A stretch of DNA of 64,000 nt from Paenibacillus sp. MSJ-34 (GCF_018918005.1 NZ_JAHLPR010000015.1:38137-102136), one strand, 5' to 3'; counted from the stretch's first letter, positions 1 through 7,962 are shown. The notes: a model not told the origin generated them from the sequence alone. Translations and numbers: made by a program.

Positions 1-1
1 G

Positions 2-664
2 CCTGACGAAGTGTTCGATTACGGAAAGGTAATCGCGGAGACGGAGAAAACATACGGCTTCCGCGAAGCGCCGGTGATCTATAACGGCAAGCTCGTGCCG
101 GGGATCGGCGGCGGCATTTGCCAAGTGTCGAGCACGCTGTACAAAGCCGCGCTGCTGTCCGGCCTGGAAATCGTGGAAAGACGGAATCATTCGCTGCCTG
201 TCAGCTATTTGCCGATCGGGCAGGACGCGACCTTCGCGGATGGGTATATCAACTTTCGATTTAAAAATTCGACGGGCAAATCGCTGCTCATCCGCACCTC
301 GGTAGAAAATAAACGGCTCACGGTCAAGCTGTTCGGGACGCTGCCGGAAGACGTAACCTATGAAGTGAAGTCCGAAACCGTGAAAGTGCTCGATCCGCCG
401 GTGAAATACGTGCGCAACACGAGCTTGCCCGCAGGCAAGGAGCAGGTGCTGCAAGCCGGCAAACAAGGCTTTGTCGTCGACACGTACCGCATCGAGCGCA
501 AAGGCGGCAAAGTCGTCGATACGAAGCGCGTGTCGCGGGACACGTATCAGCCTCAGCCGAAGCTCGTCGCCGTCAATGCGGGCGGCGAAGGCGGTTCGGA
601 CGGGAAGAAGAACGACGATTCGCAGCGGATCGTGGAAGACGGCATCGGAGGCCCGAATTTTTGA
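2..664 (+). CDS. VanW family protein with G5-like C-terminus (5' end missing)
   Basis: The reading frame is open from the left edge, so the N-terminus lies outside the window; GTG at 11 is an internal valine. The visible part begins inside the VanW domain: the core G-I-G-G-G-I-C-Q-V-S-S-T-L-Y is at about residues 35-48, followed by R-N-H-S and the P-I-G-Q-D-A-T stretch typical of the family. After it come roughly 100 residues resembling a G5 domain (alternating V/K strands, R-V-S-R-D-T-Y, ending P-Q-P-K-L-V-A-V) and a hydrophilic glycine-rich tail. VanW/G5 proteins are usually exported envelope proteins of unknown biochemical role; some occur in vancomycin-resistance clusters, but nothing of that kind is visible here. 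A GC-rich tandem repeat starts about 45 bases after the stop. Confidence 0.85.
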   Translation, partial: PDEVFDYGKVIAETEKTYGFREAPVIYNGKLVPGIGGGICQVSSTLYKAALLSGLEIVERRNHSLPVSYLPIGQDATFADGYINFRFKNSTGKSLLIRTSVENKRLTVKLFGTLPEDVTYEVKSETVKVLDPPVKYVRNTSLPAGKEQVLQAGKQGFVVDTYRIERKGGKVVDTKRVSRDTYQPQPKLVAVNAGGEGGSDGKKNDDSQRIVEDGIGGPNF

Positions 665-707
665 GGCCGGGGGCGTTAGGCCGCTCAACTTTGATGCGTA
701 CTCAGAT

Positions 708-875
708 CTCGGCATCGCGCTCGGGTCTCGGGGCATCGCGCTCGGACCCTGACGTGAGGCCCTCGGCATCGCGCTCGGGTCTCGGGCATCGCGCTCGGAC
801 CTTGACGTCGCTCTCGGGGCCTCGTCATCGCTCTCGGGTCTCGGGCATCGCGCTCGGACCTTGAACACCGCGCTC
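708..875. repeat. GC-rich tandem repeat, three units of about 53-59 bp
   Basis: Three degenerate head-to-tail units start near 708, 761 and 820. Each contains two copies of the sub-motif GGCATCGCGCTCGG (or a one- or two-base variant), separated by GTCTC, and ends in a GACCYTGA-type segment. No credible gene covers it; the short frames through it encode only repetitive Ser/Arg/Gly peptides. It directly follows the VanW-family gene. Confidence 0.8.
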
Positions 876-971
876 CATTACCCCTGGAATTGGCGTCAGT
901 AACAGTGCGGCGGCTTGAAGCCGGACACAGAATCCTCTATTTCGGGTAAAATGAGCCTTTAAGCAGGTTAT

Positions 972-1050
972 GCGGACATACGTTCCGTTATTTGTCGCTA
1001 AACGAGCCATTTTAGGCCGATTTGCCACAAATAGCGGATCGTCTGTCCGC
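972..1050. repeat. Imperfect stem-loop repeat (family D), copy 1
   Basis: The 24-base arms at 972-995 and 1027-1050 are inverted repeats with about 20 of 24 positions paired, enclosing a roughly 31-base loop. Related sequence recurs at 62039-62110 (shared GTTCCGTTATT and ATCGNNTGTCCGCC blocks). It is non-coding as far as can be seen. Confidence 0.6.
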
Positions 1051-1186
1051 CTTTCCGTCCCATATGGAGACAAAACGCAAAATAACGCATTCTCTGTCCG
1101 CGAACCAAGCATGCCGCTAACATTTCCATTGAAACTAGCATTAGAATTGCCTTACATTTTCTAGCTGGGTCGGCGCCTCAAAGATA

Positions 1187-1381
1187 TAACGGATTTCCAA
1201 GGCCCTATTTTTCAAATTTCAGTCGATTTTTCGGACTTAACGGATTTTCGAACCGTTATCATACCGCGATCGGCCTGAGAAGGTTAAGTTTTGCGATGTT
1301 TCGACAAAATAGCGCCCTCAAAACCCGTTAACTTCGCCAAGACGGCGTTTTGATACGCAATAAAGCCTCCAAAATCCGTTA
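1187..1381. repeat. 195-bp terminal-inverted-repeat element (family A), copy 1
   Basis: The element starts with TAACGGATTT and ends with its complement AAATCCGTTA. A second copy of nearly equal length lies at 31889-32084, also sharing the flank TTCTAGCTGGG (near 1160 and 31859). An internal TTTTCGAACCGTTA block is common to both. No open frame of useful length is present, so this is a non-autonomous, MITE-like repeat or a structured non-coding element. Confidence 0.7.
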
Positions 1382-1446
1382 ACCTATAGATCATCCTATG
1401 CTACCCTCGGCTGGAAAGGCTATAATATGTAACGCCGGTGTGACTC

Positions 1447-1629
1447 TATTGGATTTTGTCCAATGTTTCTCCGCTCTGCCTACGCTATACAACCTTTTCA
1501 TTGGAAAATGTACAATGAAATCTTCAAAAAATCGGACAAGGACGCGAAAAGACGAAGTCCATTGGATCATTTCCAATAGCGACCCGCTTTTACCTATAAA
1601 TCGGCCATTTCAATTGGATGTTTTCCAAC
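1447..1629. repeat. Four-palindrome element (family B), copy 1
   Basis: Four palindromes related to ATTGGATNNNNTCCAAT start at 1447, 1499, 1560 and 1612, giving intervals of 52, 61 and 52 bases. Copies at 13373 and 23304 have the same architecture (52, 62, 52), yet the sequence between palindromes here is largely different from those copies. The element ends about 30 bases beyond the 3' end of the thpR-like gene, in otherwise gene-free sequence. Confidence 0.75.
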
Positions 1630-1658
1630 GGAGACCCCACAGCAAGCGCAGGAGCCGC

Positions 1659-2246
1659 TTATAATGAACCCGCCGCAAAAGGAAACCGCCCGATTGCCTC
1701 ATACATCGGTTCGCGGTTCATATGGGTTTGGTACAGAACCATACTGTCAACGGATTGAACCGAATCGTCCGATACCGGCGTTCCGGATTCGCTCGACAAC
1801 CCGTCGGGGCGAAACGGCTGCACGCCCCGGTAGCGCCGCGCGAGCGTAATATGCGGGCGGTAAGGGCGATTCTCCGGCTCGAAGCCGTAAGCGCGGCAGG
1901 CCTCTTCCACTTGGCGCTGCAAACGGCGGAGCGGCTCCACATCCCCGTTCACGGCAGCCCATAGTACGCGCGGCGAAGAACTCTCGCCGAACGTGCCGAA
2001 ATGATGCAGCGCAAACCGCAGCGGATCGGTCGCAACGGCAATGCGCATGAGATCGCCGTGCAGCCGCTCGATGACGGCCGGAGCCGTATTGCCCAGAAAT
2101 TTCAACGTAATATGGTAATCGGACGGATGCACCCACTTTTGAAACGAAAATTCCCGCTTCCGATGCCGGGACCATTCGCTCAAAGCGGCACGCATGTCCT
2201 GAGGAACGGGAAGAGCGACAAACACGCGCATTTCTTTCTGATCCAT
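1659..2246 (-). CDS. thpR: RNA 2',3'-cyclic phosphodiesterase (ThpR/LigT family)
   Basis: This 195-residue protein has the two H-x-T/S-x signatures of the 2H phosphoesterase superfamily: H-I-T-L-K-F-L-G near residue 44 and H-I-T-L-A-R near residue 132. These histidines form the catalytic pair that opens 2',3'-cyclic phosphates on RNA ends; members were first named 2'-5' RNA ligase. The length matches the family (about 180-195 residues). The ATG at 2246 is chosen because AGGAG lies 8 bases upstream; a longer open frame reaching about 2543 has no such site and lacks family similarity. It is a monocistronic minus-strand gene whose 3' end abuts the family B repeat. The family call is firm; the cellular RNA substrate is unknown. 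Confidence 0.9.
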   Translation of the reverse strand: MDQKEMRVFVALPVPQDMRAALSEWSRHRKREFSFQKWVHPSDYHITLKFLGNTAPAVIERLHGDLMRIAVATDPLRFALHHFGTFGESSSPRVLWAAVNGDVEPLRRLQRQVEEACRAYGFEPENRPYRPHITLARRYRGVQPFRPDGLSSESGTPVSDDSVQSVDSMVLYQTHMNREPMYEAIGRFPFAAGSL

Positions 2247-2374
2247 GCAATCATCTCCTATTATCAAACTAAGTTTATACCGGCATAGCGCTCTCGGATC
2301 AAGAACGTTTCCGCCATGCGGAATAGAACTCCCCCTCCGCTTCATACTAAGGAAGAGGGGGTGACAAACCGACG

Positions 2375-2452
2375 ATGGCCAAACAACAAGGACATGCCCG
2401 CCAAAACACGACGACCCGCACTTCGGACCGGAAAAACAAAAAAGGAAAATAA
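2375..2452 (+). CDS. Possible 25-residue basic small protein
   Basis: A short frame starting ATG at 2375 encodes M-A-K-Q-Q-G-H-A-R-Q-N followed by Thr/Arg/Lys-rich sequence, ending K-N-K-K-G-K. A GAGGGGGTGA stretch lies about 11 bases upstream and could serve as a ribosome site, although it is also the 3' arm of a hairpin. Nothing identifies a function. The composition (basic, hydrophilic, no hydrophobic core) fits a small nucleic-acid-associated peptide or a chance frame. Confidence 0.3.
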   Translation: MAKQQGHARQNTTTRTSDRKNKKGK

Positions 2453-2507
2453 CGGCCTTGCGAAGATTTGCCGCACACCCGGCCGGAAAACAGCCACAAA
2501 ATAATTG

Positions 2508-2537
2508 TTGACAATCCTCTGGAAACGGCATTAAAAT
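2508..2537 (+). promoter_or_regulatory. Sigma-A promoter for the MFS exporter
   Basis: A consensus -35 TTGACA (2508-2513) is followed by an 18-base spacer and the -10 TAAAAT (2532-2537). The transcript would carry about a 95-base leader before the ATG at 2641. Confidence 0.7.
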
Positions 2538-2640
2538 AACCAAAATAATGGCTGCAAAAACCTTTTCCTCCCATGCCGCGCATCGATCGGCGGAAGGAGC
2601 GAATCGGTTTTTTATTTTATATTTTCAGGGAGTGACCGAC

Positions 2641-3894
2641 ATGTCAACAAAACCGGCAATTGCACAGGCCGCGCAAGCAGCGCGCCCGCTACAAACCGTC
2701 TATCCGATTCTGTTCGCCGTCAGCCTCGTGCATTTGCTGAACGACACGATTCAAGCGGTAGTGCCCGCGATTTTTCCGATCTTGAAAGATTCGCTCGCTC
2801 TTACCTTTACGCAAATCGGACTGATCTCGTTCACGATCAACGCCACCGCCTCGGTACTCCAGCCGCTCATCGGGCTCTACACCGACGCTCGTCCCAAACC
2901 GTATTTGCTGCCGATCGGGATGCTGTTCACCCTGTTCGGCGTAGCCGCGCTATCGATCGCGCCCAGCTTCTGGATCGTCCTGCTTTCGGTCATGCTGATC
3001 GGCATCGGTTCCGCCGTGTTCCACCCGGAATCGTCGCGCGTTTCCTACTTAGCGGCCGGGCCGAAAAAAGGGCTCGCGCAATCGATCTTTCAGTTCGGCG
3101 GCAATATCGGCCAGGCGCTCGCGCCGGTTATGGCCGCGCTTTTATTTGTCCGGTTGGGACAGCATGGCGCGATCTGGTTTACGATTGCTGCAGGCGCGGC
3201 GATTTTAATCCAGTATTACGTTGCGGGTTGGTACGGCAAGCAGCTCGCCTATTCGCAAGTCAAGAGGAAGAGCGCCGCCGCAAAGCCTGCCGTAACAAGC
3301 GGTTTGTCCAAAACGCGCGTCGCGTTCGCCATCACGATTTTGATGCTGCTCGTCTTTTCCAAAAACGTCTATGTCGCAGGCATCACCAATTATTATTCAT
3401 TTTTTGTGATCGACCATTTCGGCTTATCGATCCAGCAGGCGCAAATGGTATTATTCGCTTTCCTGGCTGCAAACGTCCTTGGGCTCGTGTTCGGGGGAAT
3501 GCTGGCCGATCGGTACGGCAGACGGAATTTGATCTGGTTTTCCATTCTGGGAACCGCTCCGTTCGCGCTTCTGCTCCCTTATGCGAACTTGGCGTTCTCT
3601 ATCATCTTGCTCATTTGCGCCGGATTCATTCTCGCCTCTGCCTTTTCGATTATACTCGTCTATGCGCATGAACTGCTGCCGGGCAAAGTCGGCATGGTAT
3701 CGGGCATTTTCTTCGGCCTGGCGTTCGGCTTGGGAGGGATCGGCGCCGCCGTGCTGGGCAATCTCGCCGACGCGACCAGCATCGGCTTCGTCATGAAATG
3801 CTGCTCCTATTTGCCGCTGCTCGGGCTGTTGACGGTACTGCTTCCTTCCGACCGGAAGCTGCGGGAAGCTTCCGCCTCCGCCTCGCAATCTTAA
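2641..3894 (+). CDS. MFS transporter, fosmidomycin-resistance (Fsr) family
   Basis: This is a 417-residue integral membrane protein with about 12 hydrophobic segments. The N-terminal L-V-H-L-L-N-D-T-I-Q-A-V-V-P-A-I-F-P segment and the F-H-P-E-S-S-R motif with nearby F-Q-F-G-G-N-I-G-Q-A are characteristic of the Fsr branch of the major facilitator superfamily, proton-driven exporters that include E. coli Fsr and B. subtilis YfnC. The MFS loop motif G-x-L-A-D-R-Y-G-R-R is at about residue 282. The ATG at 2641 is preferred over upstream in-frame starts because AGGGAGTGA precedes it. It is monocistronic with its own promoter and a downstream hairpin. The actual substrate is unknown; fosmidomycin export is a family association only. 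Confidence 0.88.
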   Translation: MSTKPAIAQAAQAARPLQTVYPILFAVSLVHLLNDTIQAVVPAIFPILKDSLALTFTQIGLISFTINATASVLQPLIGLYTDARPKPYLLPIGMLFTLFGVAALSIAPSFWIVLLSVMLIGIGSAVFHPESSRVSYLAAGPKKGLAQSIFQFGGNIGQALAPVMAALLFVRLGQHGAIWFTIAAGAAILIQYYVAGWYGKQLAYSQVKRKSAAAKPAVTSGLSKTRVAFAITILMLLVFSKNVYVAGITNYYSFFVIDHFGLSIQQAQMVLFAFLAANVLGLVFGGMLADRYGRRNLIWFSILGTAPFALLLPYANLAFSIILLICAGFILASAFSIILVYAHELLPGKVGMVSGIFFGLAFGLGGIGAAVLGNLADATSIGFVMKCCSYLPLLGLLTVLLPSDRKLREASASASQS

Positions 3895-3912
3895 AGGATC
3901 ATACTCATACTC

Positions 3913-3940
3913 CTCTTCTCCGGTCCGTTCCGGAGAAGAG
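3913..3940 (+). terminator. Hairpin after the MFS gene
   Basis: The 11-base perfect arms CTCTTCTCCGG (3913-3923) and CCGGAGAAGAG (3930-3940) enclose a 6-base loop 18 bases after the stop. No clear U-tract follows, so termination strength is uncertain. Confidence 0.6.
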
Positions 3941-3967
3941 CCTCTCCTCAAACGCTAGTAGTTTCGT

Positions 3968-4168
3968 TTGTCCTTGAATCAACCGCATACCATTCGAATA
4001 CCGACGATCGGCTTCGATCCGGACATGATGCGCGAAACGCCGAACGCCCCGGAACAATATGTGCCGGTCATGCTGATGACGATCGGCAAAGCCGACGTTT
4101 CGAGCGAAAGACCGCGGGGATACCGCAAACCGACGGGCGAATTCGCTACTTACAACTCTTTTGCTTGA
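3968..4168 (+). pseudogene. C-terminal remnant of a nitroreductase
   Basis: A 66-codon frame without a credible start or ribosome site encodes the final part of an NfsA/NfnB-type nitroreductase: I-G-F-D-P-D-M-M-R-E, then Q-Y-V-P-V-M-L-M-T-I-G-K-A and the terminal R-G-Y-R-K-P-T-G-E-F-A-T-Y-N-S-F. The FMN-binding N-terminal two thirds are absent: upstream is the terminator hairpin of the MFS gene. It is therefore a degraded gene left by deletion rather than a functional small protein. The intact nitroreductase at 44921 belongs to a different branch and is not its source. Confidence 0.7.
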
Positions 4169-4178
4169 ATCCTGCAAC

Positions 4179-4208
4179 TTGACAAATCGGGACGGCTAGC
4201 GTTATAAC
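4179..4208 (+). promoter_or_regulatory. Sigma-A promoter for ilvA
   Basis: TTGACA (4179-4184), an 18-base spacer and TATAAC (4203-4208) lie about 40 bases before the ilvA start. The leader is too short for a T-box, so no tRNA-dependent control is visible. Confidence 0.65.
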
Positions 4209-4247
4209 TACTACAATCGTTATTTAGAGAGAAAAGAGGGACCCGAA

Positions 4248-5513
4248 ATGAATCAGAATGCCGCCCCGAAAGCCGTAAGCATGGAAGAAATCATTGTCGC
4301 CCATCATGCCCTAAAAAATGTGATCAATAAGACCCCGTTCCAGCGGGACGCCAAATTGTCGGATAAATACGAGTGCAACGTATACTTGAAACGGGAAGAT
4401 TTGCAAGTCGTCCGATCGTTCAAAATTCGCGGCGCTTATCATTTGATACGCAGCTTGTCGCCGGAAGAACTGAAGCAAGGCATCGTCTGCGCCAGCGCGG
4501 GCAATCACGCGCAGGGCGTCGCCTTTTCCTGCAACGCGCTGCAAATTCAGGGAAAAATATTCATGCCGAGCACGACTCCGCGTCAAAAAATTGCCCAGGT
4601 GAAAAATTTCGGCGGTTCGTTCGTCGAAGTGATACTGACCGGCGATACGTTTGACGACGCCTATGCCGAAGCGGTGAAAACTTGCGAAACGCATGGCATG
4701 AAGTTCGTTCATCCGTTCGACGATCCGAAGATCATTGCCGGCAACGGCACCGTCGGCATGGAAATTATCGAGAAGCTGGACGAGCCTGCGGACTACATCT
4801 TCGTGACCGTCGGCGGCGGCGGGCTGGCGTCCGGCGTCGGCACCTACGTGAAAGCCGTCAGCCCGGACACGAAGCTGATCGGCGTCGAGCCCGAAGGTGC
4901 CGCGTCCATGAAGGAATCGTTCGCACAGGAATCGATCGTGGCGCTGGACAATATCGATAAGTTCGTGGACGGAGCGGCCGTGAAACGAGTCGGGGATCTC
5001 ACCTTCCGCATTTGCCGGGAAGTGCTCGACGATATTGTAGCCGTACCCGAAGGGAAAGTATGTACGACGATTCTCGATCTATATAACGAAAACGCGATTG
5101 TCGCCGAACCGGCGGGAGCGTTGACGATCGCCGCGCTCGATTTGTACCGCGATCAAATGAAAGGCAAGACGGTCGTTTGCGTCGTCAGCGGAGGCAACAA
5201 CGATATCGACCGGATGCAGGAAATTAAAGAGCGCTCGCTCATCTACGAAGGCTTGAAGCATTACTTCGTCATCAATTTTCCGCAACGCGCGGGGGCGCTG
5301 CGGGAGTTTCTCGACGATGTGCTCGGTCCGAACGACGATATTACCCGGTTCGAATATACGAAGAAGAACGACAAAAACAACGGTCCGGCGCTGGTCGGCA
5401 TCGAATTGAAGCATAAGGAAGATTACGACGCCTTGATCGAACGGATGAAAAAGAAAGGCGTCCAGTATACCGAGATCAATAACGATCCGGTTCTCTTCAA
5501 TCTATTGATTTAA
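4248..5513 (+). CDS. ilvA: Threonine dehydratase (threonine ammonia-lyase) IlvA
   Basis: This 421-residue PLP enzyme deaminates L-threonine to 2-oxobutanoate, the committed step to isoleucine. The PLP lysine sits in S-F-K-I-R-G-A (K59); the phosphate-binding glycine loop V-G-G-G-G-L-A-S-G is near residue 190. The C-terminal about 90 residues (Y-F-V-I-N-F-P-Q-R-A-G-A-L-R-E-F onward) form a single ACT-like regulatory domain, the short Bacillus-type architecture (422 residues in B. subtilis) usually sensitive to isoleucine. The ATG at 4248 follows AAGAGGG by 6 bases. It is a single-gene unit with its own promoter and a bidirectional terminator shared with the convergent DUF488 gene. Confidence 0.93.
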   Translation: MNQNAAPKAVSMEEIIVAHHALKNVINKTPFQRDAKLSDKYECNVYLKREDLQVVRSFKIRGAYHLIRSLSPEELKQGIVCASAGNHAQGVAFSCNALQIQGKIFMPSTTPRQKIAQVKNFGGSFVEVILTGDTFDDAYAEAVKTCETHGMKFVHPFDDPKIIAGNGTVGMEIIEKLDEPADYIFVTVGGGGLASGVGTYVKAVSPDTKLIGVEPEGAASMKESFAQESIVALDNIDKFVDGAAVKRVGDLTFRICREVLDDIVAVPEGKVCTTILDLYNENAIVAEPAGALTIAALDLYRDQMKGKTVVCVVSGGNNDIDRMQEIKERSLIYEGLKHYFVINFPQRAGALREFLDDVLGPNDDITRFEYTKKNDKNNGPALVGIELKHKEDYDALIERMKKKGVQYTEINNDPVLFNLLI

Positions 5514-5517
5514 TCGC

Positions 5518-5563
5518 AAACGGCGCTCTCGAGCGGCCCTCCGGCCGGCCTAGAGCGCCGTTT
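5518..5563. terminator. Bidirectional terminator between ilvA and DUF488 gene
   Basis: AAACGGCGCTCT (5518-5529) pairs perfectly with AGAGCGCCGTTT (5552-5563); T-rich sequence flanks it on the ilvA side. The right arm overlaps the last codons of the convergent gene ending at 5550. Confidence 0.75.
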
Positions 5564-5918
5564 CTTCCGCAATCCGATCCCGCAACACGACCGCTTGGTT
5601 ATGCGCCGCATCCTTCGCGGCATAGACGAGCGTAATCGTCTCCGTCTCCGCCCACGATCGAAGCTGCCGCACCAACTGCCGTTTCTCCGGATCGCCGTCC
5701 AGTTCTTGCCTATACCGCTTCCGAAATTCCGCAAACTTCCCGGGATCGTGGCCGAACCAAATTCTTAGTTCCCGGCTCGGCGCGATCTCCTTCATCCATA
5801 ACGCGAGCCCGGCCCGCTCCTTGCTCATCCCTCTCGGCCAAATCCGGTCCACCAAGATGCGTTTGCCGTCCGCTATGTCCGGCGCATCGTATATTCGTTT
5901 TAGATAGATCGGTTTCAT
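5550..5918 (-). CDS. DUF488 family protein (YeaO-like)
   Basis: This 122-residue protein carries the DUF488 hallmarks: K-R-I-Y at the start, R-I-L-V-D-R-I-W-P-R-G (residues 20-30) and W-F-G-H-D-P-G-K-F-x-E-F-x-x-R-Y. E. coli YeaO is the nearest familiar relative. The biochemical function of the family is not established. The ATG at 5918 follows AAGGAGTG with good spacing. It is monocistronic, convergent with ilvA, and about 70 bases downstream of the ddh stop, so read-through from ddh is possible. Confidence 0.85.
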   Translation of the reverse strand: MKPIYLKRIYDAPDIADGKRILVDRIWPRGMSKERAGLALWMKEIAPSRELRIWFGHDPGKFAEFRKRYRQELDGDPEKRQLVRQLRSWAETETITLVYAAKDAAHNQAVVLRDRIAEETAL

Positions 5919-5987
5919 ATCGGCACTCCTTCACCCCCGCGAATAGAGCAAAGGCGCATATCCTGTCGGATACGCGCCCGCACCATA

Positions 5988-6968
5988 TTACAACAATTCT
6001 TTTCTTAAGTCCGCCGCCGATTTCGGAGACAAATATCCGAACGGGATATCGAATACCGTCTTCGCCCCGGACTGCCCTTCGGAGGACAGTTTATAAGCCG
6101 CTCTGGCGCAAGCGACGAGAACGCTCGCCGTGAATTCGGGATTGCTGTCCAATTTCAGGCCGAATTCGATAATTTGCGTGTTGTTCGCCCCGGTTTTGCC
6201 GCTGCGAAACACAAGCCCCCCGTGCGGCATCGCCGAATGGTTCGCTTTCAGTTCTTCTTCGCTAATAAACGTTACGTTCGTGTCGTATTGGTCGAAATAG
6301 TTCGGCATCGATTTAATCTCGTTGGCGATACGCTCCAGATCGGCGCCTTCCTCGGCCACGACGTAGCAATCGCGCAAATGTTTTTGGCGGGTCGTTAATT
6401 CAGGCGTCTCTCCCGCTCTGATCTTCCCGACCGCTTCCTCGCTCGGAATCGTGTATTGTACGCCGTGCTTCACCCCTGCCACGCGGCGGATCGCATCGGA
6501 ATGGCCTTGGCTGACCCCTTTGCCCCAGAACGTGTACTCTTTGCCTTCCGGCAATACCGCTTGCGCCAGCAACCGGTTCAAGGAGAACAAGCCCGGGTCC
6601 CAGCCTGTGGAGATGACGCCGATCGTGCCCGCCTTGACAGCCGCTTCGTTCACTTTCTCGAAATATTCCGGAATTTTCGCATGCGTGTCGAAGCTGTCCA
6701 CCGTATTGAACATCGCCGCAAATTGCGGCCCTTGATCCGGCAAATCCGTAGCCGATCCGCCGCATAAAATCATGACGTCGATTTTTCCTTTATAGTTCTC
6801 CGCTTCGGAAATATGCTTCATCAGAGCGTTGCCCGAAACTTCGCTCGGTTGTCTTCTCGTAAAGATCGCTTCCAGTTGAAAATCCGGATTTTGCTTCAGA
6901 GCCAGTTCCACCCCGCGTCCCAAATTGCCGTAGCCGACAATGCCGACTTTAATCGTTGCGCCCATCAT
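5988..6968 (-). CDS. ddh: meso-Diaminopimelate dehydrogenase
   Basis: A 326-residue NADP-dependent oxidoreductase that reductively aminates tetrahydrodipicolinate to meso-DAP in one step, supplying lysine and peptidoglycan. The N-terminal Rossmann motif is G-I-V-G-Y-G-N-L-G-R-G (residues 9-19). Family segments F-D-T-H-A-K-I-P, V-I-S-T-G-W-D-P-G-L-F-S and W-G-K-G-V-S-Q-G-H-S-D-A-I-R-R are intact and match Corynebacterium/Lysinibacillus-type Ddh in length. Two ATGs lie in tandem (6968 and 6965) behind AGGGGG; 6965 has the better spacing. No other lysine genes are adjacent, and a strong terminator separates it from the upstream HAD gene. Confidence 0.93.
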   Translation of the reverse strand: MMGATIKVGIVGYGNLGRGVELALKQNPDFQLEAIFTRRQPSEVSGNALMKHISEAENYKGKIDVMILCGGSATDLPDQGPQFAAMFNTVDSFDTHAKIPEYFEKVNEAAVKAGTIGVISTGWDPGLFSLNRLLAQAVLPEGKEYTFWGKGVSQGHSDAIRRVAGVKHGVQYTIPSEEAVGKIRAGETPELTTRQKHLRDCYVVAEEGADLERIANEIKSMPNYFDQYDTNVTFISEEELKANHSAMPHGGLVFRSGKTGANNTQIIEFGLKLDSNPEFTASVLVACARAAYKLSSEGQSGAKTVFDIPFGYLSPKSAADLRKELL

Positions 6969-7121
6969 GTATCCCCCTATTGAAACAAATTATTTATTGA
7001 CATTCGATACGGTTCATAAAAATTATTATAGCAGTCTCCATCGACATTTCAAAGGGAGCATTCTACAGTTTTTTTGCACTTTTACGCATATAAATGGGTT
7101 CGTTTTAGATTGATCGCAACG

Positions 7122-7161
7122 AAAAAAAACATCTTCCCCGGTATCCGAATGAAGATGTTTT
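7122..7161 (-). terminator. Terminator after the HAD hydrolase gene
   Basis: The perfect arms (AAAACATCTTC and GAAGATGTTTT at 7126-7136 and 7151-7161) enclose a 14-base loop. On the minus strand the stem is followed by a run of eight U, a classical intrinsic terminator just downstream of the gene ending at 7167. Confidence 0.85.
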
Positions 7162-7166
7162 CGCGC

Positions 7167-7814
7167 TTATGATTCCGCCGTTCTCAGCGTTTCCACCCAT
7201 TGTAAAATTTCATCAGGCTGATGGACAATCCGCTCCGGCTCCGCCTTCTCGAGCAGGTCGACCGTATCGAAGCCCCACGAGACGGCTGCGATTTTCACGT
7301 CGCATTTTTTGCAGGCTGCGATATCTCGATGCTCGTCGCCCACATAGACGATGTCGGCCGGACGCAGCTTCGTTTTTTTCAAAAACTTGTTGATCACCTT
7401 GTCTTTTCCGAATAAATTGCTGGAGCAAATAATATCGTCAATCCATTCTTTCATGCCGTTGTTTTGCAGAAATTCTTTAATGTTCTCCTCTGCGTTCGAA
7501 GAAATAATAGCGACCTTCAGTCCCCGCCGAATCAATGATTGGATTAAATCCGGAATTCCCGCGAAGAAAGAAAGTTTGCCGATTCTTTGTCGAAAATTCG
7601 TTTGAAACTCGACGGCGAGCGAAGGCAATCGATATAACGGAACGCCCAGTCTGCGGCATTTCTCTTTTAACGACATCGAACGCAGTTGCTCGATCTCCTC
7701 TTCCTTAATCGGATCGTATCCGTATTTGGCAGCAAGCTCCTGAATCAATTCGATGACAATATTTCTAGAATCGGCTAACGTCCCGTCGAAATCGAAGACA
7801 ACATACTTCACCAC
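7167..7814 (-). CDS. HAD-superfamily hydrolase (phosphoglycolate-phosphatase-like)
   Basis: This 215-residue haloacid-dehalogenase-fold phosphatase shows motif I D-F-D-G-T-L-A-D (residues 8-15), motif II S-S-N after V-A-I-I near residue 105, the motif III lysine in G-K-D-K and motif IV V-G-D-E-H-R-D-I near residue 158. The helical cap between motifs I and II makes it a type C1 Gph/PpaX-like enzyme. The substrate cannot be deduced. The start follows AGGAAGG-type sequence at 7820s. It is divergent from the LysR gene, but nothing links it to that regulator beyond position. Confidence 0.85.
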   Translation of the reverse strand: MVKYVVFDFDGTLADSRNIVIELIQELAAKYGYDPIKEEEIEQLRSMSLKEKCRRLGVPLYRLPSLAVEFQTNFRQRIGKLSFFAGIPDLIQSLIRRGLKVAIISSNAEENIKEFLQNNGMKEWIDDIICSSNLFGKDKVINKFLKKTKLRPADIVYVGDEHRDIAACKKCDVKIAAVSWGFDTVDLLEKAEPERIVHQPDEILQWVETLRTAES

Positions 7815-7899
7815 AGGCCTTCCTCCCCTTTCATCATAAAATGTTTGCTGCGGACAAGTACCATTTTAACAGGTTTGCACCGCATCTGGCTACGCCGCA

Positions 7900-7928
7900 T
7901 TGTAGCTTTATGGTAAAAAAGATACAAT
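7900..7928 (+). promoter_or_regulatory. Sigma-A promoter of the LysR gene
   Basis: TTGTAG (7900-7905), a 17-base spacer and TACAAT (7923-7928). The -10 hexamer overlaps the in-frame ATG at 7927, so that ATG cannot be translated from this promoter; this supports the GTG start at 7963. Confidence 0.65.
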
Positions 7929-7962
7929 GGAACTACTTCAGAAACATCGGAGGGTTCAGACG

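Larger units (their letters stand above)
2247..2640. other. 394-bp intergenic region between divergent thpR and the MFS gene
   Basis: It contains a hairpin (CCCCCTCCGCTT at 2331-2342 pairing with 2348-2361), a possible 25-codon small frame at 2375-2452, and a sigma-A-like promoter at 2508-2537 for the downstream transporter. About 100 bases of AT-rich leader precede the transporter start; no riboswitch was recognised. Confidence 0.6.

Noticed and set aside
1447..1629. Regularly spaced palindromes as a CRISPR array
   Set aside because: Spacer-repeat intervals are uneven (52, 61, 52), only four units occur, the repeats are degenerate and no cas gene is present.
1747..2250. 167-codon minus-strand frame overlapping thpR
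   Set aside because: It runs in another frame of a gene with two clear catalytic HxT motifs; Arg/Gly/Ala-rich composition is typical of a shadow.
4141..4247. T-box or attenuator upstream of ilvA
   Set aside because: Only about 40 bases separate the promoter from the start codon, too short for a T-box, and no terminator hairpin is present.
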